Assembly (NCBI RefSeq): GCF_035943795.1 | Contig: NZ_DASZBY010000100.1 | Location: 1-64,000 of the forward strand | Length of the DNA: 64,000 bases | Origin: Aliidongia sp035943795 | GTDB lineage: Bacteria > Pseudomonadota > Alphaproteobacteria > ATCC43930 > CGMCC-115725 | Direction: 5' to 3' | Shown: positions 1-7,560 of the stretch, piece by piece | Layout of the letters: each line of letters opens with the position of its first letter | How positions within the stretch are numbered: position 1 is the stretch's first letter | Made by a program: the position numbers and the translations under genes | The notes under the pieces: generated by a model | Database searches by the model: none | Seen by the model: the letters and a program-made list of their open reading frames with translations, nothing else | What the model was told of the DNA's origin: nothing

Positions 1-47
1 GCCAGGGACTGCCAGCCGCGCCGGCGCCAGAAGTCAGGCGCCTGCAT
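1..47 (-). CDS. lpxK: Tetraacyldisaccharide 4'-kinase, N-terminal fragment (runs off the window)
   Basis: Reading leftward from an ATG at 47-45, the frame stays open to the window edge and encodes 15 residues, MQAPDFWRRRGWQSL. LpxK proteins of alphaproteobacteria start in just this way (an xxAPxFW, basic, GW pattern), and lpxK usually follows kdtA. A GAGG lies about 7 nt upstream of the ATG. The start overlaps the end of kdtA by 14 bp, which suggests translational coupling. LpxK phosphorylates the 4' position of the lipid A disaccharide at the inner membrane. Only a few codons are visible, so the call rests on the N-terminal pattern plus position. Confidence 0.7.
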   Translation of the reverse strand, partial: MQAPDFWRRRGWQSL

Positions 48-1332
48 GGGCGGCCTCGATCGATGCGACCAGCGGTTCCATCTGCGCCAGCACCCGGTCG
101 ACCACGCCGGCCTGGCCGGCGGCGACGGCGAGGGCCGCGGCGCCCATCGCCTGGCGGCGCGCCGTGTCGCCGAGCAGTGCACCAACGGCAGCGGCCAGGC
201 TGGCCGCATCCTCGACCGGGATCGCGGCGCCCGCCTCGTCGAGCGCCAGGGCGTTGGCGGCGCAATTCACCATGTCGGGGCCATGCAGGATCGCAGCGCC
301 GAGCAGGGCCGGCTCGATCGGATTATGGCCGCCGAGCGTGCCGGGCGGCAGGAGCGAGCCCGCGACGAGCACGATGCGGCCCAGGCGATAGAACAGCCCC
401 ATCTCGCCCAGAGTATCGGCCAGGTAAACGTCGGTCGCGGGGCCGATCGGCTCGCCGGCCGAGCGTCGGGCGACGCTCAGGCCGCGCCCGGCCAGCAGGG
501 CGGCGATGGCAGCGGCCCGATTCGGGTGGCGGGGTGCCAGGAGGGTCAGGAGGCCTGGCCGCGTGGTGGCGAGTATGCGATGAGCGTCGGCCACGATGGT
601 CTCTTCGCCTTCGTGGGTCTGGGCGGCCAGCCAGACCGGCCGCTCGCCGATCGCCTGGTTCATGCGGTCGAGCTCGGCCGGATCGGCCGGCAGGGGCGTC
701 GCCGAGGATTTGAGGTCGCCGACCGTGAGTGCGGCCCGGGCGCCCATCCGGTTGAGACGCACCGCCTGGCTCTCGTCCTGGGCCAGCACCAAGGCGAACG
801 AGCCGAGCAGATCGCGGATCATGCCGGGAAAGCGCAACCAGCCGCGCATGGAGCGTTCCGACATCTTGGCATTGACCAGCACCATCGGCACGCCGCGACG
901 GTGGGTGTCCGACACCAGGTTGGGCCAGAGCTCCGATTCGACCCAGAGCGCCAGATCCGGGCGCCAATGGTCGAGGAAGCGCGCGACCGCGCCCGGATGG
1001 TCGATCGGCACATACTGATGGAACGCCCGCGACGGCAGGCGGGGGGCCAACAGGGTGGCGGAGGTTACCGTGCCGGAAGTCACCAGTATCCGCGCGGCCG
1101 GCAGCCGGTCGAGCAAGCGATCGATCAGCGGCAGCAGGGACAGGGACTCGCCGACGCTCGCGGCATGGGCCCAGACCAGCGGGCCGGCCGCGCGCGGATG
1201 GGCGGCAAAGCCCAACCGTTCGCCCCGCCGGGCCGGATCCTCCTTGCCGCGCCGGGCGCGCCGGGCCAGCAGCCGCGTGACCAGCGGCAGGGCCGCCGTT
1301 GTAGCCAGGCGATAGATGGCGAGCCAGCTCAC
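34..1332 (-). CDS. kdtA: 3-deoxy-D-manno-octulosonic acid (Kdo) transferase
   Basis: A 432-residue WaaA/KdtA protein, which transfers Kdo from CMP-Kdo to lipid IVA at the cytoplasmic face of the inner membrane. It has an N-terminal hydrophobic anchor, then the HAASVGE motif whose Glu62 matches the catalytic base of the family, a WPNL motif, and the C-terminal GT-B half with GGHNPIEPA. I start it at the GTG at 1332-1330 rather than at the upstream ATG (1479). The longer frame adds about 49 Arg/Gly/Pro-rich residues that lie over the end of the acyltransferase gene. The GTG overlaps that gene's TGA as GTGA, a typical coupled start. It sits in an lipid A operon with the ABC exporter, the DUF374 protein and lpxK. 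Confidence 0.95.
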   Translation of the reverse strand: MSWLAIYRLATTAALPLVTRLLARRARRGKEDPARRGERLGFAAHPRAAGPLVWAHAASVGESLSLLPLIDRLLDRLPAARILVTSGTVTSATLLAPRLPSRAFHQYVPIDHPGAVARFLDHWRPDLALWVESELWPNLVSDTHRRGVPMVLVNAKMSERSMRGWLRFPGMIRDLLGSFALVLAQDESQAVRLNRMGARAALTVGDLKSSATPLPADPAELDRMNQAIGERPVWLAAQTHEGEETIVADAHRILATTRPGLLTLLAPRHPNRAAAIAALLAGRGLSVARRSAGEPIGPATDVYLADTLGEMGLFYRLGRIVLVAGSLLPPGTLGGHNPIEPALLGAAILHGPDMVNCAANALALDEAGAAIPVEDAASLAAAVGALLGDTARRQAMGAAALAVAAGQAGVVDRVLAQMEPLVASIEAAHAGA

Positions 1333-2030
1333 GGGACGGGCGCCGGTTCGACCGGCGCGTGGCCGCAGCGCCGGTCGGCCTCGGCGGTCAGCGCGTTCAT
1401 CCGCGCCTCCAGTACCAGGCGCAGGCGCTCCTGCTCGGTCGCGTCCGCGTCGGGCGGCACCTGCAGCGCCTCGCCCCACAGGAACAGGCCCCGGCTGAAT
1501 GGCAGAGCCAGATGGAACCGGTCCCAGCTGCCCAAGATGCGGCGGCGTGTGGTGGCATAGCTCAAGGGAATGATCGGCACGCGACCGAGCCTGGCCGCAG
1601 CGATCACGCCGGCGCTGGCCCGCATGCAGGGTCCGCGCGGGCCATCGGGGGTGAAGCCCACGTTTTGGCCGGCGTTCAGCGCCCGCACGATCGCCCGCAA
1701 CGCACCGGATCCGCCCTTCGATTTCGATCCGACGATCGTTCCGAGCCCGAAATGATGGATGGCATCGGCGATGATGCGGCCGTCGTTATGGCCGGAGATC
1801 AGCATGTTCATGGCGGCGTCGCGGGGCCAGGCCATCGGCGCCATCAGCAGGCGGCCGTGCCAGAAGGCCAGGATGAACGGCTTGCGGGCGCGCCAGAAGG
1901 TCGACGGAACGGCGTCGGCCTCGGTCGTGAAGCGGCTGGTGCTATGGACCAGCCGGATGTAGGCCGCGACCAGCCAGCAGAGAATCCGCCGGGTCCCGTC
2001 CGCACGCAGAAGCCGTTTGGTCCAGGCCAT
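1329..2030 (-). CDS. DUF374 lysophospholipid acyltransferase-like protein
   Basis: A 233-residue protein of the DUF374 family, distantly related to PlsC-type acyltransferases. Visible are an N-terminal hydrophobic helix (about residues 14-28), the FWHGR motif that stands in for the acyltransferase HxxxxD box, and TPDGPRGP near the middle, which is the family signature. In alphaproteobacteria this gene sits between the msbA-like gene and kdtA, as here (3 bp after the exporter, 4-bp overlap with kdtA). A role in lipid A or phospholipid acylation at the inner membrane is inferred from family and context. The exact acceptor is unknown. Confidence 0.88.
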   Translation of the reverse strand: MAWTKRLLRADGTRRILCWLVAAYIRLVHSTSRFTTEADAVPSTFWRARKPFILAFWHGRLLMAPMAWPRDAAMNMLISGHNDGRIIADAIHHFGLGTIVGSKSKGGSGALRAIVRALNAGQNVGFTPDGPRGPCMRASAGVIAAARLGRVPIIPLSYATTRRRILGSWDRFHLALPFSRGLFLWGEALQVPPDADATEQERLRLVLEARMNALTAEADRRCGHAPVEPAPVP

Positions 2031-2033
2031 GGA

Positions 2034-3884
2034 TCAGCCGCGAACCTCCGCCAGCAGCCCGTCGGGCACGGGGTCCTGCTCGGCGAACTGCATTGCCCAC
2101 AGACGGGCATAGACGCCCTGGCGCTGCAGCAGTTCCTGGTGCCGCCCGACCTCGACGACCTGGCCGCCATCGATCGCGTAGATCAGATCGGCATCGACGA
2201 TGGTCGACAGGCGATGGGCGATCACGACCGAGGTCCGGCCGGCCATCAGTAGCTTGAGCGCGTCCTGCACCTGCCGCTCCGACTCGGTGTCGAGCGCCGA
2301 GGTCGCCTCGTCCAGCAGCAGGATCGGCGCGTTCTTCAGCATCGCGCGTGCGATCGACAGACGCTGGCGCTGGCCGCCCGACAGGCGTGTGCCCAGCTCG
2401 CCCACGATCGTGTCGTAGCCGTTCGGCAGGTCCAGGATGAAGTCGTGCGCCGCCGCCGACTTGGCCGCGGCGACGATGGCGGCCTCGTCGGCATCGGGCC
2501 GGCCATAGGCGATGTTGGCGCGGACCGTATCGTCGAACAGGCTGACTTCCTGGCTGACCAGGCCGATGGCGCCGCGCAGCGAAGTGAGCGTGGCGTCGCG
2601 CACATCCTGGCCGTCGATGGTCAGGCACCCGGCGCCGACGTCGTAGAACCGGGGAATGAGGTTGAGCACGGTCGATTTTCCGGCACCGGAGGGGCCGACC
2701 AGGGCGACCTTGCGGCCGGCGGGAATGTCGAGATCGATCCCGTTCAGCACCGGCTCGCCGGTGCCGTAGGAAAAGCTGACCTTCTCCAGCCGGATGGTGC
2801 CCTCGCGCACCACCAGCGGTCGCGCGCCGGGGCGGTCCCGGATCGCCGGCTCGATGTCGATCAGCTCGAAGATCCGCTGGGCGGCCGCCATGCCTTCCTG
2901 GATCGTGACGTTGAGGCTGCTCAGCTGCTTGAACGGCTGGTAGGCCAGCAGCAGCGACATGACGAAGGAGACGAAGTCACCGGCGGTTCGAGCGCCATGG
3001 GTCACTTGCCAGCCGCCGTAGAGGATGACCAGCGCGACGCCGACACCGCCCAGGCTCTCCATCAGCGGCGAGGCGGCGCTGCGCACGCGCGAAGCCCGCT
3101 CGAACAGGCGATAGATCTTTTCGGTCAGCATCTCGGCGCGCGCCGTCTCGTGCGCCTCCATGCCATAGGCCTTTACGTGGCGGGCACCCTGAAACACCTG
3201 GCTCAGCAGCGCATTGAAATGGCCCATCTCGTCCTGGAAATTGAGCGAGACCTTGCGCATGCGCCGGCTCATCCGGCGCACCGGGATGATCGCGACCGGG
3301 AAGACGAAGAACGCGACGATCGCCAGCAGCCAGTCCTGGTAGAACATGTTCGCCAAGAGGCCGATCAGCGTCAGCGCCTGCTGGCCCAGCACGGTGAAGA
3401 CCTGGGTCGAAGCGAAGCGCAGCTGGTTGGCGTCGGTCGTGAAACGCGAGATCAGCTGGCCGCTGGGCGTCGCCTGGAAAAATGCCAGATCGGCATGGAC
3501 CAGACGGCCGAACAGCCGGTTCTGGATATCGGCGACGACCCGTTGGCCGACCGTGGTCATCAGCACGGTCTGGAAATAGCCGGCGATGCCCTTGACGACG
3601 GCCAGCGTCACGGCGGCGCCGGCGATCAGATACAGCGTCTGGAACGCCGCGTTCTCCTTGAACGCGTCGTCGAGTACGTATTTGACCAGGATGGCATTGG
3701 CCGAGGTCGACAGCGCGGCCACCGCGCCGCAGAGCACCGAAATCACCAGCTTCGGCCAATGGGGCCGGGCGAAGTCGCGCATCAGCCGACGCATCAGGCG
3801 GGGCGCGCCGATGGTTGCGCCCCGATCGGGACGGGACGGCGGTACCTGCGGGGTGTTGGCCTTGTCGGTGGCCGGGTCGGTCAA
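2034..3884 (-). CDS. MsbA-like ABC transporter, fused permease and ATPase
   Basis: A 616-residue half-transporter. An N-terminal six-helix exporter domain (about 45-330) is followed by an ATPase with Walker A GPSGAGKS (397-404), signature LSGGQ (501-505), Walker B ILLLDE (521-526) and a switch His at about 557. Homodimers of this type flip lipid A core or phospholipid across the inner membrane. The operon with DUF374, kdtA and lpxK supports lipid A export. The start is a TTG at 3884 with AAAGG 7 nt upstream. An ATG 16 nt further upstream is out of frame. Met31 or Met35 would be alternative starts if the proline-rich leader is not translated. A weak promoter (TTGCCA, 18 bp, TACAAG) may lie in the 115-bp gap upstream. 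Confidence 0.92.
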   Translation of the reverse strand: MTDPATDKANTPQVPPSRPDRGATIGAPRLMRRLMRDFARPHWPKLVISVLCGAVAALSTSANAILVKYVLDDAFKENAAFQTLYLIAGAAVTLAVVKGIAGYFQTVLMTTVGQRVVADIQNRLFGRLVHADLAFFQATPSGQLISRFTTDANQLRFASTQVFTVLGQQALTLIGLLANMFYQDWLLAIVAFFVFPVAIIPVRRMSRRMRKVSLNFQDEMGHFNALLSQVFQGARHVKAYGMEAHETARAEMLTEKIYRLFERASRVRSAASPLMESLGGVGVALVILYGGWQVTHGARTAGDFVSFVMSLLLAYQPFKQLSSLNVTIQEGMAAAQRIFELIDIEPAIRDRPGARPLVVREGTIRLEKVSFSYGTGEPVLNGIDLDIPAGRKVALVGPSGAGKSTVLNLIPRFYDVGAGCLTIDGQDVRDATLTSLRGAIGLVSQEVSLFDDTVRANIAYGRPDADEAAIVAAAKSAAAHDFILDLPNGYDTIVGELGTRLSGGQRQRLSIARAMLKNAPILLLDEATSALDTESERQVQDALKLLMAGRTSVVIAHRLSTIVDADLIYAIDGGQVVEVGRHQELLQRQGVYARLWAMQFAEQDPVPDGLLAEVRG

Positions 3885-3999
3885 GGATACGCCTTTTCAT
3901 CGAGGGGGCAGCGCGCTTGTAGCGCCCAGACCGGCCCGCTGGCAATCAGGACACGAGTCGGACGGCCTTGCGCCGCGCGCGACCCGGGCCTCCTTGATT

Positions 4000-5001
4000 C
4001 TATCCGAAACGATGCAGGTTCGACAGGAACTGCTGCGCCGAGGTCGCCCAGGAGAAATCGAGCGCGCGCGCCCGGCACGCCTCGGGATCGATGGCGAGGC
4101 AGGCGAGCGCTGCCCGGCGCAGGTCCCAATCCAGCACGCCGACGCCGGAATCCTCGATCAGGTCGAGCGGACCCGGTACCGGCAATGCAGCGATCGGTAC
4201 ACCGGACGCGAGCGCTTCCAGCATGACCAGGCCGAACGTGTCGGTCTTGCTGGGGAACACGAACACGTCGCTCGTGGCGTAGAAATTGGCCAGGTCCTGG
4301 CCTTCCTGGCGGCCCACGAAGCGCGCGTCCGGATAGCGGCGCTGCAGGGCGTCGCGCTCCGGTCCGTCGCCCACCACCAGCTTGGTGCCGGGCAGGTCCA
4401 GGTCGAGGAAGGCGGGCAGGTTCTTCTCGACCGCGACCCGGCCGACATAGGTGAAGATCGGCCGCGGCCAGTCGGTCGCTGGCTTGGCCGCCAGCGGTCG
4501 GAACTGGGCGAGGTCCACGCCCCGGGTCCAGCGCGACAATTGGGTGAAGCCGTGCGCGGCCAGTTCCTGCCGGATCGATTCGGTCGCGACCATGACGGAG
4601 GCCGCCGGCGCATGGAAACGCCGCAGCAGCTCGTAGGTCCATTTGGGCGGGATGCCGAAGCGCGCTTCGATATAGTCCGGGAACTTGGTATGGAACGAGG
4701 TGGTGAAGGGCAGGCCGTGGCGGCGGCAGAAGCGCCGGGCGGCCAGGCCCAGCGGTCCTTCGGTCACGATATGGATCGAGTCCGGCTTCGCCTGGCTCAA
4801 GATCCGCTCGATCTCGAAGCCGGGCACCACGGCCAGCCGGATCTCGTGATAGGTCGGGCAGGGCACGGTGGTGAATTGCGCCGGCGTCACCATCAGTACG
4901 TCATGGCCGACCAGTTCCAGCTCGTGCTTCAGGGCCATCAGCGTGCGGACGACGCCGTTGGTTTGGGGCAACCAGGCGTCGGTCACGATCGCGATGCACA
5001 T
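4000..5001 (-). CDS. GT4-family glycosyltransferase, alpha-mannosyltransferase-like
   Basis: A 333-residue GT-B glycosyltransferase of family GT4. The N-terminal acceptor half opens with TDAWLPQTNG, with the glycine-rich turn after it. The donor half has GR-x4-K (Arg188, Lys193), GDGPER, and the EALASGVP segment whose Glu262 is the family's nucleotide-sugar contact. It resembles GDP-mannose-dependent glycolipid mannosyltransferases, but the sugar donor cannot be read from sequence. I start it at the ATG at 5001. The frame is open for another 77 residues, but that stretch has no family similarity and runs into the phosphoesterase gene. It lies 38 bp downstream of the metallophosphoesterase on the same strand, so the two are probably one operon making or remodelling a glycolipid. 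Confidence 0.88.
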   Translation of the reverse strand: MCIAIVTDAWLPQTNGVVRTLMALKHELELVGHDVLMVTPAQFTTVPCPTYHEIRLAVVPGFEIERILSQAKPDSIHIVTEGPLGLAARRFCRRHGLPFTTSFHTKFPDYIEARFGIPPKWTYELLRRFHAPAASVMVATESIRQELAAHGFTQLSRWTRGVDLAQFRPLAAKPATDWPRPIFTYVGRVAVEKNLPAFLDLDLPGTKLVVGDGPERDALQRRYPDARFVGRQEGQDLANFYATSDVFVFPSKTDTFGLVMLEALASGVPIAALPVPGPLDLIEDSGVGVLDWDLRRAALACLAIDPEACRARALDFSWATSAQQFLSNLHRFG

Positions 5002-5039
5002 GGGGGTCGCCGGCCCGGGTCCGAGCGGGGTGCCGGGCG

Positions 5040-5849
5040 TCAAGCGACCGGCAGTGCGGCGCGCACTTCGCGGGTCAGCGGATCGAATGCCCGGCGCTCC
5101 ATCCAATGGACGATCTCCAGCTTGCCGTCGAAATGCTCGACCAGGGCCGTGCAGCTCTCGACCCAGTCGCCGTCGTTGCAGTAGAGCACGCCGTCGATCG
5201 AACGCATCTCGGCCTTGTGGATATGGCCGCACACGATGCCGTCGACGCCGCGGCGCCGTGCTTCCTCGGCGACGGCCTTTTCATAGTCGCCGACGAACTC
5301 GACCGCGTTCTTGACCTTGGCCTTGAGATACGCCGACAGCGACCAGTAGCCATAGCCGAAGCGGCGGCGGATCAGGTTGAACACGACGTTCAGGCCCAGC
5401 ACGGTCGAATATGCCCAGTCGCCCAGATGGGCCAGCCATTTGGCGTATTTCACCACGCCGTCGAACGCGTCGCCATGGATGACCAGCAGCCGCTTGCCGT
5501 CGGCCGTCACGTGGATCGCCTCGTCCTGCAACTGGATGCCACCGAACTGCAGGGCGGCGCTGGAGAAGTCGCGCAGGCATTCGTCGTGGTTGCCCGGGAT
5601 ATAGACGACCTTGGTGCCCTTGCGCACCTTGCGCAGGATTTTCTGGATCACGTCATTGTGGCTCTGCGCCCAGAACCAGGATTTCTTCATGCGCCAGCCG
5701 TCGAAAATGTCGCCGACCAGGTACAGATATTCCGATTCGTTGTAGCGCAGGAAATCGAGCAGGAATTCCGCCTGGGATCCCCGCGTGCCCAAATGCACGT
5801 CGGAGATCCAGATGGCGCGATACTCTCTGTCCGGGCCGAGATAAGTCAT
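5040..5849 (-). CDS. Calcineurin-like metallophosphoesterase, LpxH-related (COG2908)
   Basis: A 269-residue cytoplasmic phosphoesterase. The dinuclear metal site is complete: DVH (Asp17, His19), GDIFD (46-50), GNHD (86-89), VIHGD, and GHIH near the C terminus. Annotation pipelines often call this group UDP-2,3-diacylglucosamine diphosphatase (LpxH). True LpxH has GNRD where this protein has GNHD, and many alphaproteobacteria use the unrelated LpxI, so the lipid A role should not be assumed. The following gene is a lipid-type glycosyltransferase, which suggests the substrate is a phosphorylated glycolipid intermediate. It has its own promoter with a palindromic operator upstream (5893-5946), so unlike most genes here it looks regulated. 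Confidence 0.88.
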   Translation of the reverse strand: MTYLGPDREYRAIWISDVHLGTRGSQAEFLLDFLRYNESEYLYLVGDIFDGWRMKKSWFWAQSHNDVIQKILRKVRKGTKVVYIPGNHDECLRDFSSAALQFGGIQLQDEAIHVTADGKRLLVIHGDAFDGVVKYAKWLAHLGDWAYSTVLGLNVVFNLIRRRFGYGYWSLSAYLKAKVKNAVEFVGDYEKAVAEEARRRGVDGIVCGHIHKAEMRSIDGVLYCNDGDWVESCTALVEHFDGKLEIVHWMERRAFDPLTREVRAALPVA

Positions 5850-5892
5850 GGTCCGTCGCGCTCCGCGCCTTCAGATGATTTCCTCTGCGCAG

Positions 5893-5920
5893 AACATAGT
5901 GATTCTACATTTAGTGTCAA
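5893..5920 (-). promoter_or_regulatory. Sigma-70-type promoter of the phosphoesterase-glycosyltransferase operon
   Basis: On the minus strand, TTGACA (5920-5915) is followed after 16 bp by TATGTT (5898-5893). Transcription would start near 5886, about 37 nt before the ATG at 5849. The -35 is a perfect consensus and the -10 matches at five of six positions, in a genome where such perfect boxes are rare. One half of a 10-bp inverted repeat lies inside the spacer. Confidence 0.7.
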
Positions 5921-5946
5921 GCAATAAGCGGAAACTACTAAATGTA
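5906..5946. promoter_or_regulatory. Palindromic operator candidate (10-bp perfect inverted repeat)
   Basis: TACATTTAGT at 5906-5915 is repeated in inverted form as ACTAAATGTA at 5937-5946, with 21 bp between the arms and 31 bp centre to centre, close to three helical turns. One arm lies between the -35 and -10 of the phosphoesterase promoter and the other just upstream of the -35. A second, smaller pair (TCTACA 5904-5909, TGTAGA 5951-5956) encloses it. The layout fits a repressor that binds two half-sites across the promoter. The regulator is not adjacent and I cannot name its family. Confidence 0.55.
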
Positions 5947-6017
5947 ATATTGTAGAGATGGCAAGTTCATCGAGTTGTCACAAAGTATTCACATTCCGTT
6001 TCTCTGTCATTATTGAA

Positions 6018-7361
6018 TCAAGCGCCGGCGACGGTCATGCCGTCGACCCGCAGGGTCGGCGCGTTGGTGCCGCCGTGGAACTCCAGGTCGTTCGCCGCGG
6101 TCACGTGCTGGAACATTTCGATCAGGTTGCCGGCGACGGTGATCTCGTTGACCGGAAAGGCGATCTCGCCGCGCTCGATCCAGAAGCCGGATGCGCCGCG
6201 GCTATAGTCGCCGGTTACGCCGTTGATGCCCTGGCCCATCAGCGAGGTGATGTAGAGGCCGCTTTCGATATCGGCGATCAGGTCCTTCGGGCTTACGGTC
6301 CCGGCCGCCAGGTAGAGGTTGGTCGTGGACGGACCCGGCGGGCCGGATGTGCCGCGCGAGGCATGGCCGGTCGTCGTCAGGCCCAGCTGCCGGGCCGAGC
6401 GCAGATCGAGCAGCCAGGTGGTCAGCACGCCGTCCTCGATCAGGGCGCGCCGCTGGTTCGCGATGCCCTCGCCGTCGAACGGCTTGGAGCGGTGGCCGCG
6501 CTGGCGGTGGGGATCGTCGATGATGTTGATGGCGGCGGGGAACAGCCGTTGGCCCAGCTTGTCCTTGAGAAAGCTGGTCTTGCGCGCGATCGACGGTCCC
6601 GAGATCGCGCCGGCCAGATGGCCGACCAGGCCCGACGCGACGCGGGGATCATAGACGACCGGCACCTTGGCGGTCGGCATCTTGCGGGCGCCGACCCGGC
6701 GTACGGCCCGTTCGCCGGCGCGTTGGCCGACCAGGTGCGGATCGTCGAGGTCGGCGCCATAGACGGCACTCGAATAGTCGTATTCGCGCTCCATGCCATC
6801 GCCGGTGCCGGCGATGACCGAGACGCTGACACCGTGGCCGGAGCCGGCATAGCCGCCGGCGAAGCCGTTCGAGGCGGCCAGCGCCACGCGGCTGTAGCTC
6901 CAGCTGGCCTCCGCCCCGTCGGAATTGGTGACGCCGGCCACGCCGCGCGCGGTCTGCTCGGCCCGGGTCGCACGGTCGATCAGCACGGCGGTCGCCGGCT
7001 CGTCCGGGTCGACCATGTCGAGTTCGGGCCAGGTCCGCGCGATCTGGTCCGGATCGGCGATGCCGCAGAATTCGTCCTCGGGCACGACGCGGGCCATGGC
7101 GATGGCGCGCTCGACCAGGGCGTCGAGGGCCGATGCCGTGCGGTCGTTCGACGACACGATCGCCTGGCGCTTGCCGATCAGCACGCGCAGGCCCAGATCG
7201 TAGCCCTCCGATCGCTCGAGCTTCTCGATCTCGCCCAGGCGTTGGGCATGGGCGATCGAGATCCCCTCGAACAGCACGCCGTCGGCCTGGTCGGCGCCGG
7301 CGCGCTTGGCACGGGCGATCAGGTCGGTCAGCAGGTCGAGGGCTTGGTCGGTCGGCGTCAT
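6018..7361 (-). CDS. pmbA: TldE/PmbA-type metallopeptidase subunit
   Basis: A 447-residue PmbA (TldE) protein, the non-catalytic partner of TldD. The TldD-TldE heterodimer degrades unfolded or modified peptides and matures some natural products. PmbA lacks the HExxxH zinc motif, and none is seen here. The C terminus shows the family hallmarks GQGINGVTGDYSRGASGFW and a final NAPTLRVDGMTVAG. The start is the ATG at 7361 with GAAGGA 6 nt upstream. The frame stays open for a further 98 residues with no family similarity. The partner tldD is at 25645-27078 on the same strand, about 18 kb away. A TAGAAT -10-like box at 7405-7400 may belong to its promoter. Confidence 0.95.
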   Translation of the reverse strand: MTPTDQALDLLTDLIARAKRAGADQADGVLFEGISIAHAQRLGEIEKLERSEGYDLGLRVLIGKRQAIVSSNDRTASALDALVERAIAMARVVPEDEFCGIADPDQIARTWPELDMVDPDEPATAVLIDRATRAEQTARGVAGVTNSDGAEASWSYSRVALAASNGFAGGYAGSGHGVSVSVIAGTGDGMEREYDYSSAVYGADLDDPHLVGQRAGERAVRRVGARKMPTAKVPVVYDPRVASGLVGHLAGAISGPSIARKTSFLKDKLGQRLFPAAINIIDDPHRQRGHRSKPFDGEGIANQRRALIEDGVLTTWLLDLRSARQLGLTTTGHASRGTSGPPGPSTTNLYLAAGTVSPKDLIADIESGLYITSLMGQGINGVTGDYSRGASGFWIERGEIAFPVNEITVAGNLIEMFQHVTAANDLEFHGGTNAPTLRVDGMTVAGA

Positions 7362-7560
7362 CGGGTTTCCTTCGAAGGCGGAATCGGATCGGTTCGGCCA
7401 TTCTAGGCCGGCTCGTGGGGCGGCGGCCAGGGGCAGGAACGTAGGCATCGTTTCAAGGCCGCTTCCGCTTCGCCGCCGGCTGGTGTAGACGGCATGACAG
7501 GCGTTCGTTCGCGCGCAAACGCCGCCGCCCCAGCATCGAACGCCGCGAAGGGTCCTGCCG

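Noticed and set aside
46..1560. Long open frame of 504 codons on the plus strand opposite kdtA, and many like it opposite other genes
   Set aside because: High GC removes stop codons from the antisense frames. The translations are Arg/Gly/Ala/Pro-rich with no recognisable domain, and the opposite strand holds a clear conserved gene each time.
7362..7560. Possible riboswitch in the fhs leader
   Set aside because: No structure resembling a known folate-type riboswitch was found, only ordinary GC-rich sequence.
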